A stretch of 18,206 nucleotides of DNA, taken from assembly GCA_027451085.1 (NCBI GenBank), contig DAIDKA010000082.1:1-18206 (forward strand), read 5' to 3'. The DNA is from Gammaproteobacteria bacterium. GTDB lineage: Bacteria > Pseudomonadota > Gammaproteobacteria > Steroidobacterales > Steroidobacteraceae. A program made the translations under genes and the position numbers. Positions 15,650 to 18,206 of this stretch are shown here, piece by piece; the first letter of the stretch is position 1; each line of letters starts with the position of its first letter. The notes below the pieces were generated by a model that saw only the letters and a program-made list of their open reading frames with translations, was not told the DNA's origin and ran no database searches.

Positions 15650-16782
15650 TCCGCGAGGAGGTCTCCGACGGCTCGGTGCGCCGCACGCTCACGGGAACCG
15701 CGCGCATGCTGATGGCGCTGAAACTCGACGGCCCGCTGCTGGTGGGCCTGGGACTGATCGCCGCCTATGGCCTGGTGGTGCTGTACAGCGCCTCCGGCCA
15801 GAGCCTGGAGATGGTGCTACGCCAGGTCGGGCACCTGGCCATGGGCACCGCCTTCATGCTGCTCCTGGCGCAGGTGAGCCCGAACTTCCTCAAGCGCCTC
15901 TCGCCGTGGCTGTTCGTGCTCGGCACCCTGATGCTGCTGGTGGTCGCAGCCATGGGCCATATCGGCAAGGGCGCGCAGCGCTGGCTGGACCTGGGGCCGC
16001 TGCGCTTCCAGCCCTCGGAGATCATGAAGCTCGCTGTACCCATGATGTGTGCCTGGTACCTGCAGGAGCGGCCGCTGCCGCCCTCGATAGCGCAGCTGCT
16101 GCTGCTGGGCGTGATGATCATGGTGCCCGCGGGCCTGACGGTGATCGAGCCGGACCTCGGCACCGGCGCGCTGATCGCCATCGGCGGCATCCTGGTGGTG
16201 GTCATGGCGGGACTGCAGACCGGCATCATGGCGGCGCTGGCGCTGCTGGGCGGCGTTGCCGGCTGGGTCGGGTGGCATTTCATGCACGACTACCAGCGCG
16301 AGCGCATCTACACTTTCATCAACCCCGAGAACGATCCGCAGGGCGCCGGCTATCACATCATCCAGTCGCAGATCGCCATCGGCTCAGGCGGCATCTTCGG
16401 CAAGGGCTGGATGAACGGCAGCCAGGCCCAGCTCGACTACCTGCCGGAACACTCCACTGATTTCATATTCGCCGTGATCGGCGAGGAGTTCGGCCTCATC
16501 GGCCTGCTGCTGCTGCTGCTGCTGTATGCCTTCGTCGTCGGCCGCGCCATTTATCTCTCGACCCAGACCCAGGACACCTACGCGCGCCTGCTGGCCGGAA
16601 GCCTGGCCCTGACCTTTTTCGTGTATGTCTTCATCAACGCCGGCATGGTGAGCGGCCTGCTGCCCGTGGTGGGCGTGCCGCTGCCGCTGATCAGCTACGG
16701 CGGCACCTCCATGGTGACCCTCCTGGCAGGCTTCGGTATCCTCATGTCGCTGTATTCGCACCGCAAACTCGTGGGGTCGTAA
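15646..16782 (+). CDS. rodA: RodA, SEDS-family peptidoglycan glycosyltransferase
   Basis: Polytopic inner-membrane glycan polymerase that works with PBP2 during elongation. Seen: 378 aa with about ten hydrophobic helices. SEDS signatures present are SASGQ (45-49), QRWLDLGPLRFQPSEIMKLA (105-124), VIEPDLGTGAL, LPEHSTDFIFAVIGEEFG with the essential-type Asp272, and the C-terminal GVPLPLISYGGTSMV. The start ATG at 15646 overlaps the mrdA stop (ATGA), with AGGAG about 8 nt upstream. A run of seven CTG codons encodes a heptaleucine in a membrane helix. It lies 7 bp before mltB. Also named mrdB in E. coli. Confidence 0.98.
   Translation: MIREEVSDGSVRRTLTGTARMLMALKLDGPLLVGLGLIAAYGLVVLYSASGQSLEMVLRQVGHLAMGTAFMLLLAQVSPNFLKRLSPWLFVLGTLMLLVVAAMGHIGKGAQRWLDLGPLRFQPSEIMKLAVPMMCAWYLQERPLPPSIAQLLLLGVMIMVPAGLTVIEPDLGTGALIAIGGILVVVMAGLQTGIMAALALLGGVAGWVGWHFMHDYQRERIYTFINPENDPQGAGYHIIQSQIAIGSGGIFGKGWMNGSQAQLDYLPEHSTDFIFAVIGEEFGLIGLLLLLLLYAFVVGRAIYLSTQTQDTYARLLAGSLALTFFVYVFINAGMVSGLLPVVGVPLPLISYGGTSMVTLLAGFGILMSLYSHRKLVGS
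16504..16524 (+). repeat. (CTG)7 simple sequence repeat within rodA
   Basis: Seven perfect CTG units, in frame, encode seven consecutive leucines in a predicted membrane helix just after EEFGLIG. Leu-rich helices in high-GC genomes favour CTG, so this may be codon bias only. A whole-unit slip would change helix length by one residue without a frameshift. Confidence 0.8.
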
Positions 16783-16789
16783 GCCTAAG

Positions 16790-17800
16790 TTGATCACCCG
16801 AAGAGCACTGGCCCTGGGTTTTCTGGCGCTGCTCGCCACCCCCGCCTGGTCAGCCACGGCACACGGACGTTTCGACCTCTCAAGGCCCGAGATCACAAGC
16901 TTCATCGACGAGGCCGTCACGGACTCGCCCCTGAAACGCGCCGCCGTGGTCAAAGTGCTCAAGGCTGCGCACCCGCAGCCCTCCATCCTCGACCTGATGA
17001 CCCGCCAGCCCGAGCAGGTGCAGCCCTGGTGGAAGTACCGGGCGGGCTTTCTCACCAAAAAGCGCATCGATGCCGGCGTACACCTGTGGCTGGCGCACCG
17101 CGCCGCACTGGAACGGATTGCGGCACGCCGCGGCGTACCGCCGCAATACATCGTCGCCATCCTGGGCTGCGAGACCTTCTACGGCCGGATGATGGGCAGC
17201 AACCGCGTGCTCGACGCGCTGGCCACGCTCGCATTCGACTATCCGCCCCGCAGCGATTTCTTCCGCGATGAACTCAGGCAGTTCCTGCTGCTGGCGCAGG
17301 AGCAGAAACTCGACCCGCGCCGGGTCAGGGGCTCCTACACTGGCGCCATGGGCGCACCGCAGTTCATGCCTTCGAGCTATCGCAAGTACGGCGTCGATGC
17401 CGATCACCACGGTCGCATCAACCTGTGGACCAACTGGGACGACATCTTCGACAGCGTGGCGAACTTCCTGCAGCAAAGCGGCTGGGTCCCCGGCCAGCCG
17501 GTGCTGGCCGAAGCGCAGGTGGCACCGGACTCAACGGCCCGCCCCATCGAGCATTTCGAGTTCACCCAGACCCTGGACAGCCTGGCCGCCCAGGGCGTGC
17601 ACACCGGCAGCACCCTGCCAGGCACCACGCCCGCCATGCTGGTGGCAGCCGACCAGGAAAACGGCCCGGCCTTCCGCGTGGGCTTCCAGAACTTCTACGT
17701 CATCACCCGCTACAACCGCAGCGCGCGCTATGCCATGGCCGTGAACGACCTGGCGCAGGCCATCGCCGCTGCCACACCCGGCGCGGATGCCACACAATGA
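16790..17800 (+). CDS. mltB: MltB-type lytic murein transglycosylase (GH103)
   Basis: Cleaves the MurNAc-GlcNAc bond in the periplasm, leaving 1,6-anhydroMurNAc ends. Seen: 336 aa from a TTG start at 16790, 7 bp after the rodA stop. The N-terminus (MITRRALALGFLALLATPAWS) is a signal peptide ending in an Ala/Ser-rich site, not a lipobox. The enzyme therefore appears soluble, whereas E. coli MltB is an outer-membrane lipoprotein. The catalytic Glu128 is in GCETFYGRMMG (126-136), and the rest of the GH103 core is present: FDYPPRSDFFRDELRQFL, GSYTGAMGAPQFMPSSYRKY and WDDIFDSVANFLQQSGW. The residue before the catalytic Glu is Cys, where Val is common. There is no other in-frame Met before residue 70. 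Soluble paralogues such as SltB are an alternative label. Confidence 0.92.
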   Translation: MITRRALALGFLALLATPAWSATAHGRFDLSRPEITSFIDEAVTDSPLKRAAVVKVLKAAHPQPSILDLMTRQPEQVQPWWKYRAGFLTKKRIDAGVHLWLAHRAALERIAARRGVPPQYIVAILGCETFYGRMMGSNRVLDALATLAFDYPPRSDFFRDELRQFLLLAQEQKLDPRRVRGSYTGAMGAPQFMPSSYRKYGVDADHHGRINLWTNWDDIFDSVANFLQQSGWVPGQPVLAEAQVAPDSTARPIEHFEFTQTLDSLAAQGVHTGSTLPGTTPAMLVAADQENGPAFRVGFQNFYVITRYNRSARYAMAVNDLAQAIAAATPGADATQ

Positions 17801-17813
17801 GTCCGGCCTCACG

Positions 17814-18206
17814 ATGATCAGGCCGGGCGCACGCATCGCTGCTGTCTCGCTCATCGCGGCCGCGCTGCTGGCCGCGTGCTCCACCGCACCAACGCGCCGC
17901 TCTCAACCCCGCTCCCCGGTGGTGCCCCCGCCGCCGGTCGGCATCCTCGGCGTCCCGGACGCAGTGCCGCGCGATGAACCCAAGGTCCGCGGCGGCGCCA
18001 ACAAACCCTTCTACGATGTGTTCGGACACCGCTACCACGTGCTCGCCACGGCCGACGGCTACGTCGAGCGCGGCGTGGCCTCCTGGTATGGCCCGAACTT
18101 CCACGGCGGCATGACGGCCATCGGCGAACGCTACGACATGTTCGCCATGACCGCGGCCCACAAGACCCTGCCGTTGCCCTGCTACGCACGGGTCACCAAC
18201 CTCTCC
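17814..18206 (+). CDS. rlpA: RlpA-like septal/cell-wall lipoprotein (partial, 3' end outside window)
   Basis: Outer-membrane lipoprotein with a double-psi beta-barrel; in Pseudomonas aeruginosa RlpA is a lytic transglycosylase acting on naked glycan strands. Seen: 131 codons to the window edge. The N-terminus is a lipoprotein signal ending in LLAAC, with lipidated Cys22. A Pro-rich linker follows, then the barrel: GVASWYG, FHGGMTAIGERYDMFAMTAA and HKTLPLPCYARVTNLS, which match the family's SWYG...FHG..TA.GE.YD....TAAHKTLPLP pattern. The ATG at 17814 is 13 bp after the mltB stop and has only a weak ribosome binding site. Whether a C-terminal SPOR domain follows cannot be seen. The order mrdA-rodA-mltB-rlpA supports the assignment. 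Confidence 0.93.
   Translation, partial: MIRPGARIAAVSLIAAALLAACSTAPTRRSQPRSPVVPPPPVGILGVPDAVPRDEPKVRGGANKPFYDVFGHRYHVLATADGYVERGVASWYGPNFHGGMTAIGERYDMFAMTAAHKTLPLPCYARVTNLS

Noticed and set aside
1..18206. tRNA, rRNA, CRISPR arrays, insertion sequences and prophage genes
   Set aside because: I looked for them and found no cloverleaf, regular repeat-spacer array, transposase motif or flanking target duplication; the coding style is even throughout.

Overview
The window looks like chromosomal housekeeping DNA from a high-GC gammaproteobacterium. The evidence is uniform GC-rich coding sequence with almost no intergenic space, gatCAB head-to-head with mreBCD as in Pseudomonas-type genomes, and the order mreB-mreC-mreD-mrdA-rodA-mltB-rlpA. 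The sequence alone does not fix the order or family (Xanthomonadales/Nevskiales-like, Chromatiales-like and similar groups all fit). I see no mobile element, CRISPR array, rRNA, tRNA or integration scar.

Layout. (1) 1-1040, minus strand: an uncharacterised multi-pass membrane protein, followed by the start of a response regulator that runs off the left edge. (2) 1081-5499, plus strand: a close-packed run of prmC (release factor glutamine methyltransferase), ppiB (cytoplasmic cyclophilin), mtgA (monofunctional peptidoglycan transglycosylase), an SMP-30/gluconolactonase-type beta-propeller and a GT1-like glycosyltransferase. (3) 5511-10860, minus strand: gatC-gatA-gatB (tRNA-dependent amidotransferase), then hslO (Hsp33 redox chaperone), then a secreted lactonase-family beta-propeller. 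(4) 10861-10992: a 132-bp divergent control region between gatC and mreB. (5) 10993-18206, plus strand: the rod-shape elongation (Rod complex) cluster mreB, mreC, mreD, mrdA (PBP2), rodA, mltB and rlpA; the last runs off the right edge.

How the genes work together. The right half is one functional unit. MreB filaments with MreC and MreD position RodA (glycan polymerase) and PBP2 (transpeptidase), while MltB and RlpA cut glycan strands. Spacings in this unit are 24 bp, 3 bp, an 11-nt overlap, a 4-nt overlap, 7 bp and 13 bp, consistent with one coupled transcript. MtgA on the left also makes glycan strands. gatCAB is overlapped in the same way (4-nt and 8-nt overlaps) and serves translation.

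I did not find a clear novel system. The points most worth checking are: the likely start of mtgA, where a perfect Shine-Dalgarno sequence faces an ATC codon; a pair of lactonase-type propellers around a glycosyltransferase; a MltB-type enzyme without a lipobox; a periplasmic cysteine pair next to the PBP2 KTG motif; and a strong hairpin at the 5' end of the mre leader.
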